Source: Rhododendron vialii
Taxonomy: Eukaryota > Streptophyta > Magnoliopsida > Ericales > Ericaceae
Reading direction: 5' to 3'
DNA length: 64,000 nt
Assembly (NCBI RefSeq): GCF_030253575.1
Contig: NC_080567.1
Coordinates: forward strand, 35,679,501 to 35,743,500
Positions within the stretch are counted from its first letter, which is position 1. Every line of letters begins with the position of its first letter. Of this stretch, positions 1 through 11,134 are shown piece after piece. The position numbers were made by a program, and so were the translations under genes. Below the pieces are notes generated by a model. That model was not told the DNA's origin. It saw only the letters and a program-made list of their open reading frames with translations, and searched no databases.

Positions 1-272
1 TGATGATATGGCTGACCATCGTTGAATGACTGATATGGCTGACCGTCATTGATGATATGGCTGACCATCGTTGAATGACTGATATGGCTGACCGTCATGG
101 ATGATATGGCTGACCATCGTTGAATGACTGATATGGCTTACCGTCATGGATGATATGGCTGACCATCGTTGAATGACTGATATGGCTGACCGTCATTGAT
201 GATATGGCTGACCATCGTTGAATGACTGATATGGCTGACCGTCATTGATGATATGGCTGACCATCGTTGAAT
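1..272. repeat. 49-bp tandem array, about 5.5 copies
   Basis: Unit starts fall at 1, 50, 99, 148, 197 and 246. Each unit holds two related half-units built on GATATGGCTGACC. Copies are nearly identical, differing by single bases such as T/G at the unit start. The array is cut by the window edge. Confidence 0.95.
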
Positions 273-880
273 TGAGACGGGAAGATCAGTGTGCAGAATG
301 ATTAAGCCGTTGGAAATTGGATAAGACTGGCTGTTGTTGATTTGAAAGGGGAAGATCAGTGTGCAGAATGATCAAGCCATTGAAATTTGGACAGGACCGG
401 CTGTCGTTGAATTGAAAGGGCAGATCAGTGTGTAGAATGATCGAGCCGTTGAGAAATGGACAGGACCGGCTGTCGTTGATTTAAGACGGGCAGATCAGTG
501 TGCTGAATGATCGAGCTGTTGAGAAATGGACAGGACCGGCTGTCGTTGATTTGAAAAGGGCGGATCAGTGTGCTGAATGATCGAGCCGTTGAACATTGGA
601 CAGGACCGGCTGTCGTTGATTTGAGACGGGAAGATCAGTGTGCTGAATGATCGAGCCGTTGAGAAATGGACAGGACCGGCTGTCGTTGATTTGAAAAGGG
701 CGGATCAGTGTGCTGAATGATCGAGCCGTTGAACATTGGACAGGACCGGCTGTCGTTGATTTGAAAAGGGCGGATCACTATACAAAATGATCGAGCCGTT
801 GAACATTGGACAGGACCGGCTGTCGTTGATTTGAAAAGGGCGGATCATGCTTCAGGATGACCGTGCCGTTGAATTGGATT
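273..880. repeat. 70-bp tandem array, about 8.5 copies
   Basis: The core CAGGACCGGCTGTCGTTGAT recurs at 461, 531, 601, 671, 741 and 811 with a period of exactly 70, and in diverged form near 321 and 392. The array directly follows the 49-bp array. Tandem arrays near the 3' end of the internal region are known in Ogre-type Ty3 elements, and these arrays would sit there. Confidence 0.95.
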
Positions 881-3403
881 GAATTCTGATCCCCAAAGTG
901 CATTCTAAGTGCCAACAAAGCAGGACAGTGAGGTTGTGTGCTTGATGGTTATCATGGCAAATGAGACAAGGAAAGTGGCGCGTGGCATTCCCCCATACTT
1001 GCGCTAACCCACAGAAGCGATTCCGTCATAGAATTTTCCTGCTTTAAACATTTGATATACAATATGCAAAGATGCATACTAAGAAAATGCACAATTTGAA
1101 AATGTAGATGCAAGCTAAGGGCGGCTCCTACGAGGACAACGACGCCTAAGGACTACCACTGAGCCCAAGTACTTTACTGCCTTTTGCCCTGAAGATGCGC
1201 ACCAAGATAGAGAGACATTGAGCTGGCTGGCGTGCCCAATTGACATGTAGCAACAGTAGTGGGCCTGCGTGCCCTTTCTTTGATGCTTGGGCGGACGAGC
1301 CCCATGGATGTGCTTTGCTTGGCCTTGGGCTAACGTGCCCTTGCTGCTTCAAGAGATTCCGCTGCTTTCGGATTACTGATACTAGGGTAGCAATGTAACA
1401 ATTGCGTTTTCTAGTTTATTGACCCTCTTTTACTAGTGTTGAAGAGAATGCAAAAACTAACCACTAATATCTAATTTGCATTGACAAGTGATTTGAATCG
1501 ACACACTGACGTGCGCACATAAACAGACTTGCCTAGCTCGAATGAAAAGGGAAAAAGAGCCCCAAGGTATAATGCAAACCCTTAGACACACGAAACATAA
1601 TGAAATTTTTGGGTATTAATAAGCCAAAAACTCTCAACATTCCTTAGACAGGTGAAACTGACACTCGCGAAAGACGCAAAAAGGCACAAAGACCTGTACA
1701 AACAAAACCGAGAAAAGCATCTCGAAACAACAGTTGATTGAAAAGCTGGAAAAATGTCGCAAAAACGGACATAAGACGCAGATAATGACTCGTATAGGCC
1801 CGGACTGAAACCGACACCCCCGTGCAGTCACATTAGGTCTGCATGGTATGACAAGACTTGGCAAAAGCCCCTGGAATGACATTCGAGGGTAGTAGCTAGC
1901 TGCTACTGTCTGTTGCAAGAAGCGTGCGCAGGTTTGAGACCAATGCGCATCACTTCGAACAAACGCGCTGCGGTTGCTTATACCAGACTTCGCTGAACTT
2001 AGAATAAATTGTGAGCCGGTTAAGGCCTCTAGCATTTCGTTCTGTTTTTGATGCTTCAAATATTTTAAGACTTATGCTCAGCCTGTAAATTGAAAAAGCA
2101 GTTTGTAATAAAATTGAAAGACAAAGGTTTTCCCCCTTCTGATTCCTCCAATGCAGCTTGATCTGATCTTCGATCCTCTTCGACCTCTGATGTGTACCAA
2201 ACGTCAACCATGGATCCAATTGATAGATTGTGACCGAGTCTCAAAAAGAGACTGCCTACGTATCCCAAGCTAGGGAATCAGGTCAGAACGTAGTTCAAGC
2301 CAAGGTTCACTCAAGTATTTTACCTCACCTTTTACGCTCTAACTTTTGCCTAGAACCGCCCATTCGGGTTTTCGGTCTAGCGAGCTTTTGAATATTGCCT
2401 ATTCATTTTTGCCTAAACCACCTTCAAAGGTTTTGGTCTAGCAGGCTACTCTAACTTTTGCTTAGAACTGCCCACCCTTGGGGTTTTCAGCCCAACGAGC
2501 TTCTCTCAGGGAAAAGGCTTTTGAATTGATCCATGTTGACCAAGGTATTTGAAATTGATTGCCATCGAGGTCGTCGAGATCGATGATCTCTGGCCACAGC
2601 CTCAGATAAAACGGCTTTGATAGCGCAGAGTTCAGTGTGCTTCGGTTGACATGTCTCGTTCCAGGCCAATTTTGAACTTGCTAACTTGTACTTGGTGGAA
2701 CGCTGTTCCTACAAACTTGAACATGGTATGAGGCGCTGGACCTTTTGGGCTTTGCTTTGCATGGTTTGGCACCCGATAGCAGGGGGTTTGATGTTCCTTT
2801 ATCTCAGGGTCTACGTTAGGCATGTCATTTGAGAGACCATGCCAAAACATTGATGAACTCTTCGAGCCTGCCTGATCGGGCGCAATGCTCCTCTGGGGAC
2901 AGTGTTGAACCAGTTTGAACCATTTGGAGGTCTACTTCATCTCTCAAGTTTATTTGAAAACTATTATTTCAATTTATAGGCTGAGCATGCCTTTCGTCTT
3001 CCCTTTCGGCGAGAGAACACATTTCCTTGGGGATGATCCCATCGAAATCTATCCCATCGTCATCAGAGTCGACACAGTTTATATAAAAGCCAGCGAAGTA
3101 CTTAGAAGCAAGATAAAGCATATCATAAAAACCCTCGGGGTTTGCCAAGTACAGCAGACTCAAAACTTGAAACAAAAGCTACGACGTGGAGAGCCAAGAG
3201 GCACAACCTCCGACTCAGAGCTAGACTTAGACAACTCAAAAGACTCTGTGTCAGACTCAGACAAAACGCCAATGCAAACTAGACGCGGTTTGAAAATGCA
3301 ATATTTAAAAAGCTACCCATAACTTCCACAAAAAGAGGTAGGATCCAGCGGGTGTCAGGCCCAAGCAACAGCACTTCGGCTTCCTCAGCTTCTTTGACCA
3401 AAC
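881..3403 (-). other. non-coding interior of the Tat-like element
   Basis: No ORF here gives a recognisable protein. Near 2250-2300 the plus strand reads GAGACTGCCTACGTATCCC, a phrase I associate with Tat/Ogre internal regions. At about 2334-2505 a roughly 60-bp unit (CTAACTTTTGCCTAGAACCG and relatives) occurs three times in degenerate form. Confidence 0.5.
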
Positions 3404-4657
3404 CTACTCGGTGCTCTTTTGAACAATGGACCTCAGCCTGTCAGCCTGCTCCTTTGTAAGTTCCTCATTACTGTCAATCCAGTTGTCGGCAGTGAAGACC
3501 TCAATTGCCCAACCTACAGCCATCATGTTAATCTCCGGTTCGAACGGGATGGATACGATTGGTTTGGGTTGGCTCTCTGGGACGATATAGTGGCTAGGGT
3601 TGAATATGGTGGAGCTCGGGTTGATTTGAGTGGAGGTGATAGATATCTGACCAACCAGAGGGTCAGAGTTGTGTTGAGGCAAGGAGTTGGAAATGACGTT
3701 GGGCTTTGGTGGAACTTGAACTGTGCCATTGTCAATGAGATCTTGAATCTCATGTCGAAGACGATAGCATGCGTCAGTGGGATGGTCAGGCATTTGGAGG
3801 AAGGCACAGAAATGGTTTGCATTGCAGTTGGCTGGTAAGACTTTGGGTGGGGAAGTCGGGGTCAAAGGCTTGAGATGCCCGGATTGGAAAAGCTTCTCCA
3901 TTACTGTAGATAGAGGTGCCTCGAAGACAGAGAAACTCCGGTGTTGGGTTCGGGCTCGGAAGCTTTGAGCGTTTTGAACCTGATTGGTATCGGCTGTTGA
4001 TGGTGGTGGGGTTGTGATGATACCACAATCAACGAGATCTTGAATGGCATGTCGAAGCCGGAAGCAAGCACTGGTAGGATGGCCAGGCATCTGATGGTAG
4101 GCACAATAGAGGTTATACTTGAAGTTGGGTGATGGATTTTTGGGTAGAGGAGTTGGATTGAGGGGCTTGATGGAACCAGCATCGAGGAGCTTCTCATAAA
4201 TTAAGGCCAAAGGTGTAGAGAAGCGTGAGAAAGTCCTTGGTGGGTTTCGGCGAGTGAACTGAGAATCCAAAGCGGAACCCTTGTTTGCTTCGCAGTTGCA
4301 ACACATTGCATCATCAATAGGATGCATTATTTTGCCTTCGGGGCTGAATTCATCACTAAGTATGTCCTCCCCTTTGGCAATGGCTTCGACAAAGGAATTA
4401 ACATCCTCCTTCGAGTGAGCCTTAGCCTCATGGAATTCAATCAGGTCATTGAACATGTCTCCTGAGCATAGTTTGATTCCGACCGTTGGAGAGTGGTAGG
4501 CTTGAGGAGGTTCTTTGACTAGCCCCATATCTGGCTGCGGGGCTGTGGAGGTAACGAGGCCAACGAGTCCCTGGACCATAATCATCTGTTTGTCCATCTT
4601 GTGACCCAATTCTTCTACAGCCTTCTTGAGCTCAGCCAGCTCCATTTGTACTGCCAT
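3404..4657 (-). CDS. Tat-type retrotransposon gag-like ORF with duplicated zinc-knuckle-like module (417 aa)
   Basis: The frame runs uninterrupted from ATG at 4657 to a stop at 3404. Residues about 1-30 are a short amphipathic, coiled-coil-like start. Residues 141-240 and 241-330 are two homologous modules, each with a phrase like FSxFxxPLxxxxEKL followed by a Cys/His box and RLRHxIQDL. In module 1 the box is C185-x2-H188-x4-H193-x4-C198. In module 2 the first His is Leu (C284, L287, H292, C297), so one metal ligand is missing. This box is typical of the region between gag and protease in plant Tat/Athila elements and would bind nucleic acid. No protease motif follows the stop. This is a transposon protein and not a host gene. 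Confidence 0.75.
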   Translation of the reverse strand: MAVQMELAELKKAVEELGHKMDKQMIMVQGLVGLVTSTAPQPDMGLVKEPPQAYHSPTVGIKLCSGDMFNDLIEFHEAKAHSKEDVNSFVEAIAKGEDILSDEFSPEGKIMHPIDDAMCCNCEANKGSALDSQFTRRNPPRTFSRFSTPLALIYEKLLDAGSIKPLNPTPLPKNPSPNFKYNLYCAYHQMPGHPTSACFRLRHAIQDLVDCGIITTPPPSTADTNQVQNAQSFRARTQHRSFSVFEAPLSTVMEKLFQSGHLKPLTPTSPPKVLPANCNANHFCAFLQMPDHPTDACYRLRHEIQDLIDNGTVQVPPKPNVISNSLPQHNSDPLVGQISITSTQINPSSTIFNPSHYIVPESQPKPIVSIPFEPEINMMAVGWAIEVFTADNWIDSNEELTKEQADRLRSIVQKSTE

Positions 4658-4834
4658 TCTGAATTGATGAACGAGGTAGGTGATATGACCTTAGAAGCAA
4701 AGGTGCAACAGCTCCGGCAGATATTCCCAAGCAGGTTTGGCTCTTCTTTTCAGTACTCTCCGACGATGCAATGGCCTTAAGCTTTGGACAGCAAAGTAAG
4801 ACAAAAGCTCAGTGGTGTTCCTACAGCAAAATGC

Positions 4835-5920
4835 AATGTACATGTCGTTGTCGGTGTCAACCCTAGACTCTAGAACTAGAGACAAGTCTGTCTCATGATG
4901 TTCGGACGCTGCCAGAATCCTCGGAATTCTTTTTGAGGGTGTATCCTTTGAATAGATCAAACTGATCCTAAGAGATGTCAAAACAGACTAAGTCTTCGAC
5001 TAGTCCCATTTGAAGATTCGACTTTGAATTAGAAACAACTTGGTATTGACGGCGTGACACCTCAACCGGGGTGGCGTGAGCAACGCTGTGCTTTAGCCGG
5101 GGTGGTTGTAAGTGACAAGGCACTTGTGACCTGAATGATATCAATGTCACGACATCAATACTTTGTGGTTCCTTATTGTCGGTTGAATCCTTAATCGGGC
5201 ATGAGGCAAGGACTTAATAAGGTTTGATTTCTCAAAGTTTCGCTAATCTAAGGACTTTGAAAAAAAAAATTAACAACGTGCACCATCGAGATGCACGACT
5301 CTTCATCGGGTCTAGCAGCGTCCTAATAAGCATAAGACAGACTCGAAAGAGAGAGACAACCTAGAAGCCGCCCTAAACATGCTCCTACGCAAAACAGAAT
5401 GTATGTATGTACAGTTCCAGAGACGAGTTTGCCTCACGAGTTTCAGACGTTGCCGGAATCCTCAGAATTCTTTTCGGCGATGTGTCCTTGAGTAGATCGA
5501 TAGATCCTAAAAGAAGTCAAAATAGACTAAATCTTCGACTAGTCCCATTTAAAGGTTCAACTTTGAATTTGGAACAACTCGGTAGTGATGACATGGCACC
5601 TTAACCTTGAACACGGCGGTGTATAGTGACTTCGCACTTCAACCTGGGTGGCACCAATGACGTGGCATCACTACTTCGTTGTTCCTTATTGTTGGTTGAA
5701 TCCTTAATCGGGCATGAGCCAAGGATGTAGTAAATTTTGATTTCCCAAAGTCTCATTGAACTAAGGACTTTGCAATTGATAACGAACATTCGACAGAATG
5801 AACGACTCCTCATCGGGTCCAACAACGTCTTAGACAGTGCATGACAAACTTGAAAGACAAGACAACCTTAAGCATGCTCCTATGCAAAATAGCGTATGTA
5901 CAGTACATGCGATAGGAAAA
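4835..5920. repeat. diverged tandem duplication of about 0.55 kb
   Basis: The stretch about 4835-5395 is repeated at about 5399-5920. Shared blocks include CTTCGACTAGTCCCATTT, GTTCCTTATTGT, TTGAATCCTTAATCGGGCAT and ATGCTCCTA, all in the same order. It lies between the gag-like ORF and the primer site, within the leader of the Tat-like element. Confidence 0.85.
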
Positions 5921-6480
5921 GCAGTAACACGTAAACAGTATATGGGGGTTAGATGCAAGTAATCTTACCCTGTAGGTACCTGTCCTAGTTTGGAGAGTTC
6001 TAATGCTTTGTATATGCAAAGGCTGGTTTTGGTTTGTAACGGGTTCCTCGGACTAGAGCCAAGATATACCTCCCGCTACCCGCGTAATCGCAGAGCAACA
6101 GTCAAACGGTAGAATGACTCATCATCGTCGAAGGTTGTTGGTCATTCGGGGTCCCCGAGCTCCGGTAAACCGTGCCGGATTGCCAAAACGATCCAACGGG
6201 GCTTATCCCACATCGATGCATATGAAAAATGCTAAAGAATTTGATTAATCGAACAGAATCGCAAATTCGCAAATGCCTTTTCAAATTTGGCTCTCTTTAT
6301 TGATCAATACTTAGAAGAAACTACACAAGAGAACAATCGGAAAAGCCCCAGATTGGATGGCCGGACACGAGGTCCTGTTAAATCACCAATCCTTTCTTTA
6401 GCAGCGCGAAGCTCACTATTTTGACAGACTTTTGTGGGATTGTTCTCGAGCGTATTAAAATCTAAGCATAGACCAATATT

Positions 6481-6505
6481 GATTCGATCCCCAGCAGAGT
6501 CGCCA
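6481..6505 (-). other. primer-binding site, tRNA-Arg type
   Basis: The plus strand of this interval reads like the 3' end of a plant tRNA-Arg: T-loop TTCGATCC, then CCAGCAGAGTCG and terminal CCA. The minus strand is therefore a near-complete complement, starting TGGCGACTCTGCTGGGG. It lies one base after the LTR end (CA at 6508-6507). Confidence 0.85.
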
Positions 6506-7308
6506 CTGTGGGCATGCGTGCCCGTTTTCGGAATTTCCGGATTCCGAGACGCGAGATCCCGGGTCGAGGGAGCGCGAGCGGGGAAGCAAGCGCTCGCGAA
6601 AGTACAGAGTCGCCACTCGGGTTTTGAAGGTCCGACACCCAAGGAACCGTATTTCGAAGCACTTGCCGCGCGGATTGATTTTGAAAAAGTTAAGGAACCA
6701 GTCCGTCATAACCATATCTGGGTTCGGGAGCCAGGTTACGAGAGGGGAAGGGTTTTATGGCACCCCTCTCGCCCAATCCGGAGATCGGTCTCTACTTAGG
6801 CATTTGCGAAAAATGTTTGTTTGCGATTCTGTTTGATTAATCAATTTTTAGCCAATTAGGGCGGGGAAACAGTTAATCGGGGATTAAAACTGTAACAGTT
6901 TGCAGGATGTGATGGATAGCATGCATGAGCAGTTAGTATAGGATGAGAACAGATTGGTGTGGGAGTTTAAACAAACTGGGAGGCCCCTGTTTTGGAGTGA
7001 CGTGCGTAGGAAGAAACCAGCATGCACTGAACAAGTCACTGCATGCTGTTCACTCCCGCGCGCACAACTCCAAGACACGCGCGCGCCGGTGAGCTCAAAC
7101 CCACAGCTCTTATTCTCAAACCATCTGGCCTCTGGAAGGACCAGTGCACACCCAGGACAAACCACGCAGTTCATATAGCAGCATAATATACAGTTTAAAG
7201 GCTGTAAAGCCCTATAAATTAATAAAACACCCCATAAACAGTGTGGGGACAAAATAATGACCTAAAACTAAGCTACCCGTGCAAGGCCACTCACTGGTCA
7301 GAGGCACT

Positions 7309-7470
7309 CTGTCGCGCGATGGTTTCAGATTGGCGCGCGAGGATGCGCCCAGGCGCACTGTCGCGCGATGGTGCGAGTCCGGCGCGCGATGGTGCGCCCT
7401 GGCGCACTGTCGCGCGACGGAGCCAGTCTGGCGCGCGATGGTGCGCCCTGGCGCGGACCAGTGTTTGGTT
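7309..7470. repeat. CG-rich 49-bp repeat cluster in the LTR, first
   Basis: CTGTCGCGCGATGG recurs at about 7309, 7358 and 7407, a period of 49. It is interleaved with GGCGCGCGATGGTGCGCCC and ends in GCGCGGACCAGT. Confidence 0.9.
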
Positions 7471-8154
7471 TACACATTTCTGGGTTCTGGGACAGGTCCA
7501 GAATGATCCCAGGGGTACTCCAAAACAGAAGACATGCAAATTGAACTACGGCTAGCAATTTTTAACAAAGGAAAGCAGTAAACTGGTTTTTAACATGCTT
7601 AACAGAGTGATCTATACATAAAATAAAGCACAAAACAGTAGGACACCAATCCCCACGCGGTCCATCGCATGCAGCACCGAAGTGTCGCGCGCGAGAGTGG
7701 GACCATCGCGCGTTGGTTCCTACCTCGACGGTTTTTGAAACCTTGCTAGCTTTAGGACCAGGACTGGTATTGATTACCAGCCTTGGCCCTGCCAGCCCCC
7801 CTCAGAGATCAGAACAGAAAACAGAACAAAGGTAAGCTATACCTTCGGTTTTGAGTTTGAAAGGTGTTTGAACTTTGATGTTTGAAGGCTTGATTGAGGA
7901 GTTTGGGTGGTAGAAGCAAAGAACAAGCTTTGTTCTTGGAAGGTTGAGGTGTGAAAATGGAGGATGGTGACCCAAAGTATACTCTTTTGAAATTCTTGAA
8001 CCCTTTGAAAGAGAAACAAAGGGGGATATATATAGAGAAGGATGGAGGTGAATCTTGTTGGTGAAAGCAGAGGAGTTCAGTCAGTCCACGAGGCCTGCTG
8101 AGGTTTGCTTGGTGGCTAAGCATCCCAGCTGATAAAGGTGATGGGGACAGCTTT

Positions 8155-8335
8155 GACCATCGCGCGATGGTTTGAGTCTGTCGCGCGATGGTGCGCCCTG
8201 GCGCACTGTCGCGCGATGGAGTGAGTCGGGCGCGCGATGGTGCGCTCTGGCGCACTGTCGCGCAATGGAGTGAGTTTATCGCACGAGGGTGCGCCCTGGC
8301 ACGGGATGGTTGTGCCCTGGCGCGGACCAGTAGGG
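8155..8335. repeat. CG-rich 49-bp repeat cluster in the LTR, second
   Basis: About 3.5 copies of the same unit as at 7309-7470, ending in the same GCGCGGACCAGT. It includes the perfect palindrome CCATCGCGCGATGG near 8157-8170. The copies nearest 8270-8320 have lost CpGs (TCGCGCAATGG, TCGCACGAGG). Confidence 0.9.
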
Positions 8336-8500
8336 TTTTTGGTTTTTGAAGTGACTTAGGCTAGGTTAGGTTCAAGGGTTTTGCAAACACTCAAAGCTCG
8401 AACACGCTATCATTCCCAGGGTGTTCTTGATCCATTTCATCATTGGGGAATCAAAAACCGTAAGTAAACTAATCTGGAAGCCCAGATTGGGGTGTCTACA

Positions 8501-11134
8501 CAGAGCTTCTAAGGGTATGGCCTCCAAGACTCAACAAACTCCCCTTCCTTAGCAGGGAGGTCTTCACCCTGGTACGGATCGTCTTGCAGCGGATTCTGCT
8601 CTTCGGTCTCTTGATTACCTGGCATGAAACGCCAGCCCAACGACACTATAATGAGTTTTGAAACTCAGTAGATAAATCTTACCCATTAACCCTTACTTTA
8701 CAAACAATCACATTTATAATAAAAGGAGGTAAGAATCGAAAAGTACAAAACTTCTTTCATTACATAACCATCAACTTAAGTAAATTTCCAGAATCTCAAC
8801 TTCTATAATCATTCCAACATTTCAGTATTCACCACGTTCCAAACTCAAAATTTCACTGGACATACTTTACAGGTCTTACTAGGCTACTCTCGCAATTCTA
8901 GGTCCATCAGGTTGCCCTCAAGGTCCTGCTAGGCTACCCTCAATACCTGAGGTCCCGCCAGGCTACCCCTGAGGTCCTGCTTGGTCACCCCCACAATTCT
9001 AGGTCCATCAGGCTGCCCTCAAGGTCCTGCTAGGCTACCCTCAATACCTGAGGTCCTGCCAGGCTACCCCTGAGGTCCTGCTTGGCCACCCTAGCTACAC
9101 CGGGTCTTTCAGGCTGCCCTCAAGGTCCTACCAGGCTGCCCCAGATCACACGAGGTCCTGTCAGGCCACCCCCGAGGTCCTGCTAAGCCCACGACCTTTC
9201 ATCTGTTTCCTTTTTCCATTTACCAGAACAACATCTATATACTTTCTCTAAGCCCACAAATCATCCAATATCCATAATGTCATTTCTACGTTCTCGGTTC
9301 AATCAACAGAACAATTATTTTAAACGACGAGTAAACATATCATAATATCACCAGCTACACAGGATAATTGAACCACCGTACACTCATCTCCAGTGACCTT
9401 ACTTCCAAACTAACTTCACAACAATCTTGATACGTTTTCATAATAGAGTAATTGCAAGTTGATCGATAATAATAACAATTCATAAGAGTCAATGAAACAT
9501 AAAATTATTAATAGTTCAAAAGACAAAAGAATTTCACAAAAAGTATTCGGATTTGTCCTTGTGACTTTTGGGTTGCTTTATGATTCAGCACATAGGTTCA
9601 TTTTAGTAACCTTTAGTATTTTAGGATGGAAAAGTTATTTCGTAAACCTTAGGGGTACTTAGTAATTTTAGTACTCTTAGACTTTTTCAGATAATATTAC
9701 TGATGTAGTCCATTACGGTCTCACTCGAAAATATAGATCTTATATTAGTTAAAGTAATATTTCCTCTACTTACAAAACCTTTTTATTCATTCAATCATAC
9801 AAAAATTATATTCATAGTGAAGTAGTATTTCTTTATATATAAAAAAAAATGCTTGTTCTTGTTAAGTGAATGTGACTTCTTTTCCCTCTAATAGATTTTA
9901 CTAGCCTTTGAGATAAATTGTAGAATTAGATTTTTAGACCAAAGCTTGTACATAAATTTACTCTATATTCTGATTCATACTTCTTATATATAGGTTCTAT
10001 GCATAATCAATATGTCGAGCTTCATGGTCCCATGCTTTGTACTAAACTAGTAGTATTATACTCTTTAAAGCTTAAATGATATCCAAATTTAGAGTCTAGA
10101 AATTCATAAAATTTACTCACCGAGTCATAACTCATTTACTCACCGAGTTAAGACGTCCGTGTGTTTTTGTTTTTATTTTTATATGTACTACTGTATACAT
10201 CTCAAAGTTAAATCAATCCAATTTATCCTTTACTAATAATTAGATCAGCTTAGTAGTTAGTAAGTATAAATGCCTAAATTAACCAATTTATGCATTGCTT
10301 GAATCAACATGACGAAACTGTGATATTGGGATGTACGCTACCCAAACAAAATTCAACAAATCAAAACATGAATTCCTGCAATAAAAAAAAATTACTATAT
10401 GTCTAAAAATACATGTTGCGGCCACGAGGTTGAATACAATGACCTTAAGGTGCGATGCGGTTTCTAACTCTTTTTCCTAGGATTCGAGTTTCTTTGTATG
10501 GGCTCGATTAATGGGGCCCCTATAATACATCAAGACACATCTAATATACCTTAGAGTTAATGGATAAGAAAAATCTACCTTAATCCTTGGAGTTCTAGCT
10601 AGGATTTAAAACAAAGTAGAGGTGAGCGGCGGCGGCGGCGATGGACGATCCTTTTCTTTCTTCTTTCTTCCTTCTTCTTTTTCTCCTTTCTTTCCTTCCT
10701 TTTCCAATACTCTCTCGGCAAAATAAAATAAAAGAAAACAAGAGAAAAAAGAAGAAGAAGGTATTGGATGCTAATATTCTCTCTCTCTCTCTCTCTGCCG
10801 AGAAAATTAGGGGAGTGGGGGATTTGTTTTGGTAAGGGAATGGGTGGTGGGGTACTGACGTGGGAGTTGGTTTTTGTGTAGAGGAATTGGAGGGAGGTGG
10901 GGAACTAATATTGAGGAGTAGTGGAGGAAGGTGAGATGTAAGTTTGGAGATTTAGTTTCAAAAGAATTCTAATTAGCATTTAGATAGGAAGGATAAGGGA
11001 TGAATGCATATCTCTAGGGTGTAATATATTTCGAATACGATTTTCTAAGTAATATCAATTATACACATAATTATGTATTTAACATTTCAAATTGTATTAA
11101 AAAAAAAAATAGGGCAAAAATCCGGGCCGTTACA
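8501..11134 (-). mobile_element. chromovirus-like (Tekay/Del-type) Ty3 LTR, cut by the Tat-like element
   Basis: On the minus strand it begins TGTAACGGCCCGG at 11134, the usual start of plant chromovirus LTRs. It runs without coding content to the Tat-like LTR boundary at 8500. The phrase GAGTTTTGAAACTCAGTAGAT near 8650 also fits such LTRs. It contains a nested satellite (8868-9190), a GCGGCGGCGG patch at 10625 and a short CT run near 10780. At 11134/11135 it splits a copia protease reading frame. It could be a solo LTR or part of a full element whose remainder lies to the left of the window. Confidence 0.6.
8868..9190. repeat. nested satellite: units of about 25 bp inside a 101-bp higher-order repeat
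   Basis: The base unit is AGGTCCTGCYAGGCTACCC-like, about 25 bp. CAATTCTAGGTCCATCAGG recurs at 8893 and 8994, so four base units form a 101-bp higher-order unit. Order decays beyond 9090. Confidence 0.9.

Larger units (their letters stand above)
1..8500 (-). mobile_element. Tat/Ogre-like Ty3 LTR retrotransposon, 5' part, probably non-autonomous
   Basis: Read on the minus strand the order is a 2-kb LTR (8500 to 6507), a primer-binding site for tRNA-Arg (6505 to 6481), a long untranslated stretch with an internal duplication, a gag-like ORF (4657 to 3404), a region with no recognisable coding sequence, and two tandem-repeat arrays at the window edge. The LTR start (TGTAGACACCCC) and the tRNA-Arg primer site are the usual signs of the Tat/Ogre lineage. 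I saw no protease, reverse transcriptase, RNase H or integrase motif in 1-3403. The copy is therefore either a non-autonomous or deleted derivative, or its pol region lies outside the window. The 3' LTR is not in the window. Confidence 0.75.
6507..8500 (-). repeat. 5' LTR of the Tat-like element (about 1994 bp)
   Basis: On the minus strand it starts TGTAGACACCCC at 8500 and ends CA at 6507, one base before the primer site. It contains two CG-rich 49-bp repeat clusters and a second copy of the primer-site phrase (CAGAGTCGCCACT, near 6605). Open frames inside it, such as those around 7241-7555, are by-products of the GC-rich repeats. Confidence 0.8.

Noticed and set aside
1-880. CRISPR-like array
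   Set aside because: Repeats are head-to-tail without unique spacers in a plant nuclear context. It is an ordinary tandem array.
3523-4197. Overlapping frames opposite and beside the gag-like ORF (for example 3419-3838 plus strand)
   Set aside because: They are shadows of the 417-codon frame and resemble no protein.
6481-6505. tRNA-Arg gene
   Set aside because: Only the 3' end of a tRNA is present and it abuts an LTR end. This is a primer-binding site.
7241-7558. 104- and 77-codon frames in the GC-rich LTR repeats
   Set aside because: Arg/Ala-rich peptides generated by the repeat units on both strands. No family resemblance.
10641-10835. 64-codon frame MDDPFLSSFF...
   Set aside because: Phe/Leu/Ser and Lys-rich product of pyrimidine- and A-rich LTR sequence.
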